Notes under the pieces: model-generated
Databases searched by the model: none
Told to the model about the DNA's origin: nothing
What the model saw: the letters and a program-made list of their open reading frames with translations, nothing else
Assembly (NCBI GenBank): GCA_043773745.1
Contig: JAYVEV010000033.1
Span: 62,001-126,000 of the forward strand
DNA: 64,000 bases
Direction: 5' to 3'
Source: UKL13-2 sp043773745
Lineage (GTDB): Bacteria > Pseudomonadota > Gammaproteobacteria > Burkholderiales > Usitatibacteraceae
Part shown: positions 51,666-59,655 of the stretch, one piece after another
How positions within the stretch are numbered: position 1 is the first letter of the stretch
How the letters are laid out: the number at the start of each line of letters is the position of its first letter
Position numbers and translations under genes: made by a program

Positions 51666-52673
51666 ATGCGTATTTTAATCATAGCACCCTCGTGGGTTGG
51701 TGATGCAGTGCTATCGCAACCAATGCTGCGCATGATCAGCGACCAACATCCGCATGCAGTCATTGATGTATTAGCACCACCGTGGGTCATGCCGGTTTAC
51801 GAGCGCATGCCGGAAGTAACGCAAGTGGTGGCAAACCCGTTTGCCCATGGCGATCTGAAATTGCTGGCTCGCCGCGCGCTGGGGAAGTCACTTACCGCTT
51901 CCGGCTACCAGCAGGCGTTCGTATTGCCTAATAGCTTCAAATCTGCGCTACTGCCGTGGTTTGCCAGCATCCCGATCATCACCGGCTATCGGGGTGAAAA
52001 GCGCGGCTGGATTTTGAGCGATTGCCGTGAGCTAAATGAATCCACATTGCCGTTGATGGTGGAAAGATTCGCGTGGTTAGCGCAACCTAAAAATAGTACG
52101 CTGCAGCGACCGCTGACTACCCCTGTACTGCGCATTGATCTCGCGCACCGCGAACAAACATTAATAAGACTCAAGCTGCGCCTCGATAATCCCGTGGTCG
52201 CTTTTTGCCCCGGTGCGGAATATGGTCCGGCCAAACGCTGGCCCACCAAACACTATGCCGTGCTGGCACTGCAGCTCATGGATGCAGGCAAACAGGTGTG
52301 GTTGTTCGGCTCAAACAAAGACCGCGCTATTACCGATGAAATCAACCAACTCAGCGGACAGCGCTGCATCAACCTTGCTGGCGAGACCGTGCTGAACGAC
52401 GCGATCGATTTGCTCAGCTTGGCTGAACAAGTGGTGACCAATGATTCCGGCCTCATGCACATCGCCAGCGCAGTTGGGGTACCTGTCGCGGCGCTGTATG
52501 GTTCGAGCTCACCCAAATTTACGCCACCATTATCGGCGCGGGCGAAAGTGATCTCGCTTAATGTTGACTGCAGCCCCTGCTTTCAACGCGTCTGCCCGCT
52601 AGGCCATTTCAAATGCATGAATGATTTGACGCCCGAGTTGGTGACTACCGAAATCAACAAAATCGGCGCATAA
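51666..52673 (+). CDS. waaF: Lipopolysaccharide heptosyltransferase II
   Basis: A 335-residue GT9 glycosyltransferase that adds the second heptose to the LPS inner core at the cytoplasmic face of the inner membrane. Family parts: ILIIAPSWVGDAVLSQPML, VLPNSFKSALLPWFA, GAEYGPAKRWPTKHYA, and the C-terminal TNDSGLMHIASAVGVPVAALYGSSSP. It starts 90 bases after the zinc-finger gene. Its presence confirms a Gram-negative with a heptose-containing core. Confidence 0.95.
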   Translation: MRILIIAPSWVGDAVLSQPMLRMISDQHPHAVIDVLAPPWVMPVYERMPEVTQVVANPFAHGDLKLLARRALGKSLTASGYQQAFVLPNSFKSALLPWFASIPIITGYRGEKRGWILSDCRELNESTLPLMVERFAWLAQPKNSTLQRPLTTPVLRIDLAHREQTLIRLKLRLDNPVVAFCPGAEYGPAKRWPTKHYAVLALQLMDAGKQVWLFGSNKDRAITDEINQLSGQRCINLAGETVLNDAIDLLSLAEQVVTNDSGLMHIASAVGVPVAALYGSSSPKFTPPLSARAKVISLNVDCSPCFQRVCPLGHFKCMNDLTPELVTTEINKIGA

Positions 52674-52715
52674 TTTCCCGCAGTTGTTAAGCCATTTTTG
52701 AACAAGGTATTAATC

Positions 52716-53645
52716 ATGAATTCTCGTTTTATCTTTGCTACCACTATTGCTGTTTTTGTATTATTCGCTTTTGGATATTCACAAGCCGCGCCCGCCAAAA
52801 AAGCCGAGCTTTCACTTGAATATATCGCCGATATTGAAGCCTGGCATGACAAGGTTGAAACCAGCCTGCGGCGCGACAACGGCTGGCTGACATTGGCGGG
52901 GCGCTTCATCATGAAGCCGGGCGTTAACACCTTTGGAACCGGCAAAGATAACGACATCGTCTTCCCGCCACAGCTTAACGGCACCGGGCCGGAACGCTTG
53001 GGTACCCTCACCGTTACGGCGGGCAAAGTGGTGCTCAATACCGCGCTCGGCGTGGCCATGACAGCCGACGGCAAACTCTTCACCGGCGAGCGCATCATGG
53101 GTACCGACAGCGGCAAGCGCGATTGGGTCTCGCTGGACCGCATTGCCATGCACATCATCGAGCGCAACGGCACCTATGTTTTGCGGCTGGCAGACAATCA
53201 ATCCGAGGTTCGTAAAAACTTTCCTGGCCGCATTTGGTACGAGACCAATCCGGCGTTTTTGGTCGACGCCAAATTTGTACCCTACCCCCCCGGCAAGACC
53301 ATTTCCATTGTCAATGTGATCGATGAAGTCTCCGATGAACCGTGCCCCGGATATGTCGTTTTCAAGCTCAAGGGTAAAACTCACAAGCTCGATGTGATCG
53401 GCGAGGATGGCGGCTTGTTTTTTGTAATCCGTGACGGCACCTCGGGTAAAACCACCTATCGTCCATCACGTTTTTTGTTCGTCGAGAAAATGCCCGCGCC
53501 CAACACCACCTTCAAACTCGATTTCAACAAAGCCTACAACCCGCCCTGCGCGTTTTCCGAATTCACAACTTGCCCACTACCGCCGAAGCAAAACATCATG
53601 CAGACCAAGATTGAAGCAGGGGAAAAGTATCGCAAGAAGAGTTAA
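52716..53645 (+). CDS. DUF1684 secreted protein
   Basis: A 309-residue exported protein. A signal peptide (FIFATTIAVFVLFAFGYSQA) is followed by the DUF1684 region: IEAWHDKVETSLRRDNGWLTLAGRFIMKPG, then NDIVFPP, and RNGTYVLRLADNQSEVRKNFPG. The late FNKAYNPPCAFSEFTTCPLPP block is a strong family mark. Start at the ATG 52716 keeps the signal peptide; AAGG stands before it. It is 42 bases after waaF. Function of the family is unknown. Confidence 0.88.
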   Translation: MNSRFIFATTIAVFVLFAFGYSQAAPAKKAELSLEYIADIEAWHDKVETSLRRDNGWLTLAGRFIMKPGVNTFGTGKDNDIVFPPQLNGTGPERLGTLTVTAGKVVLNTALGVAMTADGKLFTGERIMGTDSGKRDWVSLDRIAMHIIERNGTYVLRLADNQSEVRKNFPGRIWYETNPAFLVDAKFVPYPPGKTISIVNVIDEVSDEPCPGYVVFKLKGKTHKLDVIGEDGGLFFVIRDGTSGKTTYRPSRFLFVEKMPAPNTTFKLDFNKAYNPPCAFSEFTTCPLPPKQNIMQTKIEAGEKYRKKS

Positions 53646-53809
53646 TGAGCCATGATGGGCAGATATTTTTATGAATGCATGAGGCTTTGAATCCCTATTC
53701 ATCCGCCTGCTGCTGTTGAGAGGCACACCACACAAAACAGGTGACGTCCCTCTTTTGAAGGCTGTGCGGCAATCCCGCTGCACGACACTGTTAACCAGAG
53801 GAGAAATAC

Positions 53810-54301
53810 ATGCGTCATCCAATCCTGATGGGCCGCCCTTTGCAAGCGGCAGTGCGTTGTTCCTTGTTATTCTTGTTGGGCCTGGCAGGCTCATTCGTCC
53901 ATGCACAGGCACCTGCTCAAGAACAGGCACTGACGTGGACAGCCGGTGATGCGCAGCTTAAATGGGGGCCCTGCCCGCCGTTCCTGCCTAAAGGATGCGG
54001 CATTGCCGTTCTTCACGGCGACCCTGCAAAAGACAATGTCGATGTGTTCTTGAAAGTGCCTGCCAAGTCGACCATCCCGCTCCACTTTCACACTTCGGCA
54101 GAACGCATGGTGCTGGTAGCAGGCGAGCTACACGTCACCTATGACGGCCAGAAGACAGCCGTTCTCAAATCAGGGACTTATGCTTACGGACCCGCCAAAC
54201 GGCCGCACAAGGGCTACTGCGCAAGCAAGGTTCCATGCGTCCTCTTCATTGCCTTTGAATCCCCGTTGGATGCCGTGCCAGTAGAGAACAAAGGCAAATA
54301 G
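53810..54301 (+). CDS. Secreted cupin-domain protein
   Basis: A 163-residue protein with a signal peptide (SLLFLLGLAGSFVHAQ) and a small single cupin barrel. Candidate metal ligands are in PLHFHTSAERMVLVAGELHV, where His-x-His and Glu form the usual set. Two cysteines (SKVPC) lie late. A strong Shine-Dalgarno GAGGAG is 5 bases before the ATG. Standing alone between DUF1684 and mocA. Substrate unknown; many such cupins are dioxygenases or isomerases. Confidence 0.8.
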   Translation: MRHPILMGRPLQAAVRCSLLFLLGLAGSFVHAQAPAQEQALTWTAGDAQLKWGPCPPFLPKGCGIAVLHGDPAKDNVDVFLKVPAKSTIPLHFHTSAERMVLVAGELHVTYDGQKTAVLKSGTYAYGPAKRPHKGYCASKVPCVLFIAFESPLDAVPVENKGK

Positions 54302-54328
54302 CTTAGCGTTGATAACCTGCGCTCAATC

Positions 54329-54354
54329 GGGACGCGTTGACAGCAGCGCGTCCC
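54329..54354 (+). terminator. Hairpin after the cupin gene, possible terminator
   Basis: GGGACGCG (54329-54336) and CGCGTCCC (54347-54354) form a perfect 8-base-pair stem with a 10-base loop, 28 bases after the cupin stop. No T-run follows, so termination is uncertain. It could also act from the mocA side. Confidence 0.4.
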
Positions 54355-54405
54355 GCCCCCCGTAGTCCCTACACCGGCTTGCAAGGCCGGCGATCAATAG
54401 GGCGA

Positions 54406-54981
54406 CTATTGCAAGTCTGCTGGCACATCAATATCCGCTATCACACCAGCATCATCGATATTGAATTGAAATACATTTGAAGCATTCTCAGCCCGCGCAG
54501 CATCGACGATGGATCGGGCACCAGCATCGCCTTGTAACGTTCCTAGCATGCTGCCATATTGCCGCGCAAAACCAACCGGATGGCCGCGTTTGCCTTGATA
54601 CATCGGCACGACAATACGAGATTGTTCGCTTAAATATCGACGGACTAATGCAATCGTTTCAACATGTACATAAGGCATATCGCCCAGCGCAATAATCCAC
54701 CCCTCAGCATCCATGCTTGTATTCACACCTGCTGCAATGCTGGTGCCCATGCCATCAGCAGCGCGCTCATTAATCACCACTTGGCAGCCGCAATCATCCA
54801 GCACCCGCATTAATAGATCATCAGGTGAGGTAATCGCAATCACGCGTCCGACGGCGGCCAACAGTTTCGCCGCGCTGACTTCAATCACCCGTTGACCGCC
54901 AGTGTTAGGCAATCTCGCCAGTAATTTTTGAGAACCGAATCGGGATGATTTTCCGGCTGCTAAAAGAATGCCTGTGATCAA
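54406..54981 (-). CDS. mocA: Molybdenum cofactor cytidylyltransferase (MocA-type)
   Basis: A 191-residue nucleotidyltransferase that would convert Mo-molybdopterin to the cytosine dinucleotide form used by xanthine dehydrogenase-type enzymes. The N-terminus has the NTP-binding ILLAAGKSSRFGSQKLLA; later GDMPYVHVETIALV and PVGFARQYGS are typical of MocA/PucB. It is the most upstream-ended gene of the molybdenum cluster, 33 bases after xdhC in the same direction. Confidence 0.88.
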   Translation of the reverse strand: MITGILLAAGKSSRFGSQKLLARLPNTGGQRVIEVSAAKLLAAVGRVIAITSPDDLLMRVLDDCGCQVVINERAADGMGTSIAAGVNTSMDAEGWIIALGDMPYVHVETIALVRRYLSEQSRIVVPMYQGKRGHPVGFARQYGSMLGTLQGDAGARSIVDAARAENASNVFQFNIDDAGVIADIDVPADLQ

Positions 54982-55014
54982 GGTTGCGCGCGTTCAGAGA
55001 CTAGAGATTAGGGA

Positions 55015-55992
55015 CTAGAGGCTAGAAACTCGTGCCGGAATCGCCACGCGCTCCAACATAATCTGATTGCGTGCTGCCACCAGCTCGGCCAAAATCGCAA
55101 TGGCAATTTCAGGTGGCGTTCGGCTACCGATCGCCAGACCGACCGGACCGTGCAGTGCGGCAATTTGTCCTGCGGTTAAATCAAATTCACGCAGCCGTTT
55201 GCGGCGCTCGTCATTGGTTTTTTGTGAGCCCACCGCGCCAACATAAAATGCGTCCGTTTTCAGCGCTTCCATCAGCGCCATATCATCGAGCTTGGGATCA
55301 TGCGATACGGTCACAATAACGGTGTGTGGATCTGGCTTGAACGCGACCACTGCATCGTCAGGCATACCCTCCACAAATACCGAGTTGCTTACCCGCCAAG
55401 CGTTGCGATACTCCGCGCGCGGATCACACACAAACACTTGAAAATCCAAGGTCGCTGCCACTTCGGCCAAGTAGCGGGCAATTTCTGAAGCGCCGATAAT
55501 CAACAGCCGCCAACGCGGACCGTGAATGCAGGTAAAGACGCTATCGGTACGCGAGGTTGCGTCAGTCGGCGAGGCAGGGCCATAGCCCCAAGCACCGCTC
55601 GACAAGTCAACCCTGCGCGAAAATACTTCGCCCGCCTTAATCTTGGCGAATAGCTCATCCAGCGCTACGACCGCAAGGGAAGACTCAATCAACACTTCCA
55701 ATTCACCGCCGCAGGGCAAGCCAAACCGCCGCGCCTCATCCGCAGTCACGCCGTAGCTTTGTAGGATGGGTTTATGACCGACAAATTCATCGCGACGTAA
55801 TATGAGATCGTCCTCGATGCAGCCACCCGAGACTGAGCCAATAATAATGCCATCATCGCGCATCGCCATCAGCGAGCCCGGCGGACGGGGGCTGGCACCA
55901 AAGGTTTGCGTCACTGTTACCAGCCACACGTGACGACCCTCCGCGAGCCAGCTGCGCGCGTGAGTCAATACTTCGAGATCAAGACTTTGCAT
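55015..55992 (-). CDS. XdhC-family molybdenum hydroxylase maturation factor
   Basis: A 325-residue protein of the XdhC/CoxI type. In the best-studied cases XdhC binds the molybdenum cofactor, helps its sulfuration and delivers it to the apo-enzyme. Here: VTVTQTFGASPRPPGSLMAMRDDG with VSGGCIEDDL, then a Rossmann-type C-terminal domain (WRLLIIGASEIARYLAEVAATL), and SRTPPEIAIAILAELVAARN near the end. It lies downstream of the first dehydrogenase pair, 30 bases after it. Confidence 0.9.
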   Translation of the reverse strand: MQSLDLEVLTHARSWLAEGRHVWLVTVTQTFGASPRPPGSLMAMRDDGIIIGSVSGGCIEDDLILRRDEFVGHKPILQSYGVTADEARRFGLPCGGELEVLIESSLAVVALDELFAKIKAGEVFSRRVDLSSGAWGYGPASPTDATSRTDSVFTCIHGPRWRLLIIGASEIARYLAEVAATLDFQVFVCDPRAEYRNAWRVSNSVFVEGMPDDAVVAFKPDPHTVIVTVSHDPKLDDMALMEALKTDAFYVGAVGSQKTNDERRKRLREFDLTAGQIAALHGPVGLAIGSRTPPEIAIAILAELVAARNQIMLERVAIPARVSSL

Positions 55993-56021
55993 AATTTTTA
56001 ACCAGCTAACATGTCAAATTT

Positions 56022-58151
56022 TTACGCCTTGGTCAAATCAGTTTGTGAGAGCGGCAACGATCTCACCCGCTTACCGGTTGCTGCAAAAATCGCATTGCAC
56101 AAGGCCGGTGCCAGCGGCGGTGTACCCGGCTCGCCGACGCCACCGGGTGGCTGATCGGTGCCGGTTAGATACACCTCGATTTTAGGCATGTCACTGATGC
56201 GTGTGACCGGATAATCATGAAAATTGCTTTCCACCACAGCGCCGTTTTCAATCGTGATACGCCCATAACGGGCGGCATCTAACCCCGTCACGATGGCAGA
56301 TTGCATTTGTGCCTTGACGATTTCAGGATGCACCGCCAGTCCCACATCGGCCGCACACACCACGCAATGAACTTTTACGGCGCCCTTATCAACGGATACC
56401 TCAACAACCTGTGCCACAAATCCGCCGAAGCATTCAGCAAAGGCAATGCCCCGGAAACGTCCAGCTGGCGAGGGCTTTGACCATTCCGCCTTCTCCGCCG
56501 CCAGTTCCAGCACGCGCCGCTGCCGCGGATATTTCGCCATAAGGGCGCGACGATATTCAAATGGATCTTGCCGGGCTTTATGCGCCAACTCGTCTAAAAA
56601 GCTTTCTGTGATGAACGCGTTTTGCGAGCTGCCGACGCTGCGCCAAAACCCGACTGGCACATGGGTATTCACGGTGGCCAGTTCACACAAGAAATTCGGC
56701 ATCTCATACGGCAATGTAGCCGCACCTTCAGTTGAGGTGCCATCCAGCCCACCGCGCAAATTCTGCGGCGCACGGCGCGCCAGAATTGACGAGCCAACAA
56801 TCCGGTGCTGCCACGCAATCGGCATACCCTTTTCATCCAGAGCCGCTTTGAAGACGTTGTAGGTCATCGGCCGATAGAAATCATGACGCATATCGTCTTC
56901 ACGCGTCCACATCACCTGCACCGGGACGCGCAGTTGTTTGGAGAGCTCCAGCGCTTCTGTCACAAAATCAGATTCCGAACGACGACCAAAACCACCGCCC
57001 AAAAATTTGCTGTGGATATGCACTTTATCTTTAGTCAATCCGGTGGTTGCAACAGCGGCATTCTCGGCCAAGGTTGGTGCCTGCACGCCTGCCCAGACAT
57101 CGCATCGATCAGCCTGCACCCATGCGGTGCAATTCATGGGCTCCATGGTTGCATGCGCTAAATAGGGCGTTTCATAAACGGCTTCAACGATGTTGCCTGA
57201 TTTTGCAAATGCCTCCGCGGTGTTGCCGACTTCACGGGCTTTGGTGGCCGCGCCCTTGGATGCCGCGATAAATTGCTCACGAATCGACGCGGTTGAAACC
57301 TTGTCGCCGGCGCTTTCTTTCCACTTCATGTTGAGCTGCTCGCGCCCCTTCATAGCGGCCCAAGTATTATCCGCCACCACGGCCACGCCTGCAGCGATTT
57401 CAACCACCTGCGTCACGCCTTTAATTTTGCGTGCAGCGGCAGCATCAAATGAAGCGACCTGCGCGCCGAATACCGGTGGACGCGCCACCACCGCGTACTT
57501 CATGCCGGGCAGTTTGACGTCGATGCCATATTCTGCGGAACCATTGGTTTTGGCGGGCACATCCAAACGCTTGGGCGAGGTGCCAATGATGGTGAACGCG
57601 CTGCGCTCCTTAAGCGGTGGGTCGATCGGGACAGCCTGCTTTGCAGCGGCTTCTGCCAGCTCGCCAAAGGATAATTTTTTATTATTCAAAAGTACAAAAC
57701 TATTTTCTACCCGGCAAAGCTTGGCATCGACATTCCATTTGCTGGCCGCGGCCGCGATCAACATCTCACGGGCGGATGCCGCACCGCGCCGATACAGTGG
57801 CATCAAGCGCCGCTGTGAACCCGATCCACCGGTAGATTGAAAGCCGCCCGGCAAGGCAAAAGCCAGATCATTCGGCGCTTGTTCCCAGCCTACCCGCGAC
57901 CAATCGGCGCCCAGCTCATCAGCCAACACCATGGCTAGGCCAGTAGAAATGCCCTGCCCCATTTCGGCCTGACCGACCACCAGCGTGACACGGTTATCGG
58001 CACTGATTTTGATGAACGGATTAACGCGCCCGGTAGTTTGGCCGGCCACGGCCCATGCACCCGATGCGGTCCAGCCCAACTGAAAAACACCTGTTGCAGC
58101 AGCGCCAGTTTGAAGGAAGCGACGGCGAGAAATTTGCGTTGTCATAGTCAT
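56022..58151 (-). CDS. Xanthine dehydrogenase-family molybdopterin subunit, Tat-exported (copy 1)
   Basis: A 709-residue IorB-like large subunit of a molybdenum hydroxylase. It starts with a Tat signal (SRRRFLQTGAAATG). Next come VGQAEMGQGISTGLAMVLADEL, TGGSGSQRRL, GRRSESDFV and the active-site Glu of GGVGEPGTPPLAPALCNAIF. Unlike cytoplasmic xanthine dehydrogenase it is split from the [2Fe-2S] subunit and has no FAD domain. Such enzymes oxidise aldehydes or N-heterocycles (isoquinoline type) in the periplasm. The Fe-S gene lies 3 bases upstream. Confidence 0.9.
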   Translation of the reverse strand: MTMTTQISRRRFLQTGAAATGVFQLGWTASGAWAVAGQTTGRVNPFIKISADNRVTLVVGQAEMGQGISTGLAMVLADELGADWSRVGWEQAPNDLAFALPGGFQSTGGSGSQRRLMPLYRRGAASAREMLIAAAASKWNVDAKLCRVENSFVLLNNKKLSFGELAEAAAKQAVPIDPPLKERSAFTIIGTSPKRLDVPAKTNGSAEYGIDVKLPGMKYAVVARPPVFGAQVASFDAAAARKIKGVTQVVEIAAGVAVVADNTWAAMKGREQLNMKWKESAGDKVSTASIREQFIAASKGAATKAREVGNTAEAFAKSGNIVEAVYETPYLAHATMEPMNCTAWVQADRCDVWAGVQAPTLAENAAVATTGLTKDKVHIHSKFLGGGFGRRSESDFVTEALELSKQLRVPVQVMWTREDDMRHDFYRPMTYNVFKAALDEKGMPIAWQHRIVGSSILARRAPQNLRGGLDGTSTEGAATLPYEMPNFLCELATVNTHVPVGFWRSVGSSQNAFITESFLDELAHKARQDPFEYRRALMAKYPRQRRVLELAAEKAEWSKPSPAGRFRGIAFAECFGGFVAQVVEVSVDKGAVKVHCVVCAADVGLAVHPEIVKAQMQSAIVTGLDAARYGRITIENGAVVESNFHDYPVTRISDMPKIEVYLTGTDQPPGGVGEPGTPPLAPALCNAIFAATGKRVRSLPLSQTDLTKA

Positions 58152-58154
58152 CTC

Positions 58155-58616
58155 CTAGGCTAATTTCTGCGCGGCGTCTTTGATCGCGGCGCGGACAGCA
58201 TTGTAGGTACCACAACGACAAATATTGCCCGCCATCGCGGTATCAATATCTGCGTCGCTCGGCTTTTTATTTTTCGCTAGTAATGCCGCAGCACTCATGA
58301 TTTGCCCAGATTGGCAGTAGCCACACTGCGGCACTTGCGCTTCAATCCATGCCTCGCGCACCATCTTGCCCAGCTTGGTTTCCACAGCCGCTTCAATGGT
58401 GGTGATATTTTTACCAGCAACAGTCGAAACCGGTGTCACGCAAGCCCGCACCGGCTCGCCATTCACATGCACCGTGCACGCTCCGCAGAGCGCCATACCG
58501 CATCCATATTTGGTGCCGGTTAGCCCAACTACGTCGCGGATCGCCCACAACAGCGGCATGTCAGGCGCGACATCCAGAGTTTGTTTTTTACCGTTTAATT
58601 GAAAAGCGATTGTCAT
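58155..58616 (-). CDS. [2Fe-2S] subunit of a molybdenum hydroxylase (copy 1)
   Basis: A 153-residue IorA/CoxS-type protein. The plant-type ferredoxin domain holds the first cluster in TKYGCGMALCGACTV and a later Cys in VRACVTPV. The helical domain holds the second in PQCGYCQSGQIM and NICRCGTY. It passes electrons from the Mo site to an external acceptor. It is coupled to the large subunit downstream and has no own signal peptide, so it would be carried through Tat with its partner. Confidence 0.93.
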   Translation of the reverse strand: MTIAFQLNGKKQTLDVAPDMPLLWAIRDVVGLTGTKYGCGMALCGACTVHVNGEPVRACVTPVSTVAGKNITTIEAAVETKLGKMVREAWIEAQVPQCGYCQSGQIMSAAALLAKNKKPSDADIDTAMAGNICRCGTYNAVRAAIKDAAQKLA

Positions 58617-58660
58617 CTATAGCTCCATGGATTAATTTTTCGACTTCGTTCGTTATTTTT

Positions 58661-59578
58661 TTATCTAATGCTGCTCGTGCCGCCGATGCCCTGACTGCTG
58701 CCCTGGCTGCCACTTATGGGCAACTCAGCAGCCGCACTTGTCGGCGGGGCGGATGCTGCCAAACCAAAATGCTCATGCACGGCATGGCTGTAGTCATCAA
58801 AATAATTTGCGGTGAGATTGTGGTGTGAACCGCCCTCGGCTCTTAAAAATCGCTTTGTCGCAGTTGCCGCCGTGAAAAGCTGCTCGCTCATGTTGAATGG
58901 CACTATCTCGTCATGGGTGCCATGGGCGAACAGGATTGGGATTTTGACATCCTTAATTCGTTGCAAATTATCAAATCGCTGCGTCACCAAAAAACCCACC
59001 GGCAAAAAACCCAGCGGGTATTGTGTAATTAGTGCAGGAATATTGGTAAATGACGCCTCGAGTATTAAGCCACTGGCATCGGGATACTTGATGGCAAGGT
59101 AGGTAGCCATCGCGCCGCCGAGCGAGTGACCCAAAATAAATCGCTTTTGGCTGGGCGCCAATTGCTGCAAATGAAGCCACGCCGCATCGGCATCCTCATT
59201 GGCGCTTTGCTCGGTGGGCGAACGTGCGGAAGATTGTCCGAATCCGCGGTAGTCAATCGCCAGTACCGAAAACCCCATGCGATTCCAGCGCGGAATTCGC
59301 GCCGCACTGCCGGTCAAATTCCAGCGGGCGCCATGTAAATAAAGCAGCACAGGCGCATTCGGGTCTGCGGCAGGTGCCCACCACACGTGGATTTTTTCGT
59401 TTTGGTTGCCGACCGCAATCCAGCGCTCTTCGAATTTATCGCGTTGAGCTTTATAGCCGCGCCATTCGCCCTGAACCGGATTAAAAATCCATTCGCCTTG
59501 TTTGGTTTCAACATACGCACAACCACCGGCGATGAAAATCGCCATAGCAGTTACCAAGTATGTAAGCCAACGTTTCAT
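58661..59578 (-). CDS. Lipoprotein alpha/beta hydrolase
   Basis: A 305-residue protein with a lipobox in LVTAMAIFIAGGCAYVE. The fold's oxyanion YLHGARWNLTG is followed by the nucleophile in LGHSLGGAMAT and an Asp/His pair near FAHGTHDEIVPF and GSHHNLT, much like the CVI/YfhR-BEM46 family. A 30-residue Gly/Ser-rich tail ends the protein. I chose the ATG at 59578 over a TTG at 59596. It lies between the two molybdenum enzyme pairs but is cut off from the second by a terminator. Substrate unknown. Confidence 0.85.
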   Translation of the reverse strand: MKRWLTYLVTAMAIFIAGGCAYVETKQGEWIFNPVQGEWRGYKAQRDKFEERWIAVGNQNEKIHVWWAPAADPNAPVLLYLHGARWNLTGSAARIPRWNRMGFSVLAIDYRGFGQSSARSPTEQSANEDADAAWLHLQQLAPSQKRFILGHSLGGAMATYLAIKYPDASGLILEASFTNIPALITQYPLGFLPVGFLVTQRFDNLQRIKDVKIPILFAHGTHDEIVPFNMSEQLFTAATATKRFLRAEGGSHHNLTANYFDDYSHAVHEHFGLAASAPPTSAAAELPISGSQGSSQGIGGTSSIR

Positions 59579-59593
59579 AAAATCTGGTCCGGT

Positions 59594-59628
59594 CAAAAAA
59601 TTTTGGGGAGCAAACCATGCTCCCCAAA
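59594..59628 (-). terminator. Rho-independent terminator after the second dehydrogenase pair
   Basis: An 11-base-pair perfect stem, TTTGGGGAGCA (59602-59612) and TGCTCCCCAAA (59618-59628), loop AACCA, followed on the minus strand by a T-run (the A-run at 59595-59600). It separates the 59656-62363 operon from the lipoprotein hydrolase. Confidence 0.8.
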
Positions 59629-59655
59629 TATTGCTATCACAATCAGCTTAGCTGT

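Noticed and set aside
56446..57840. Long plus-strand ORFs opposite the molybdenum hydroxylase genes
   Set aside because: They are shadows on the antisense strand of well-supported genes; the amino acid composition is Ala/Pro/Arg/Ser-biased and no family is recognised. The same holds for the antisense ORFs at 24002-24604 and 48502-49221.
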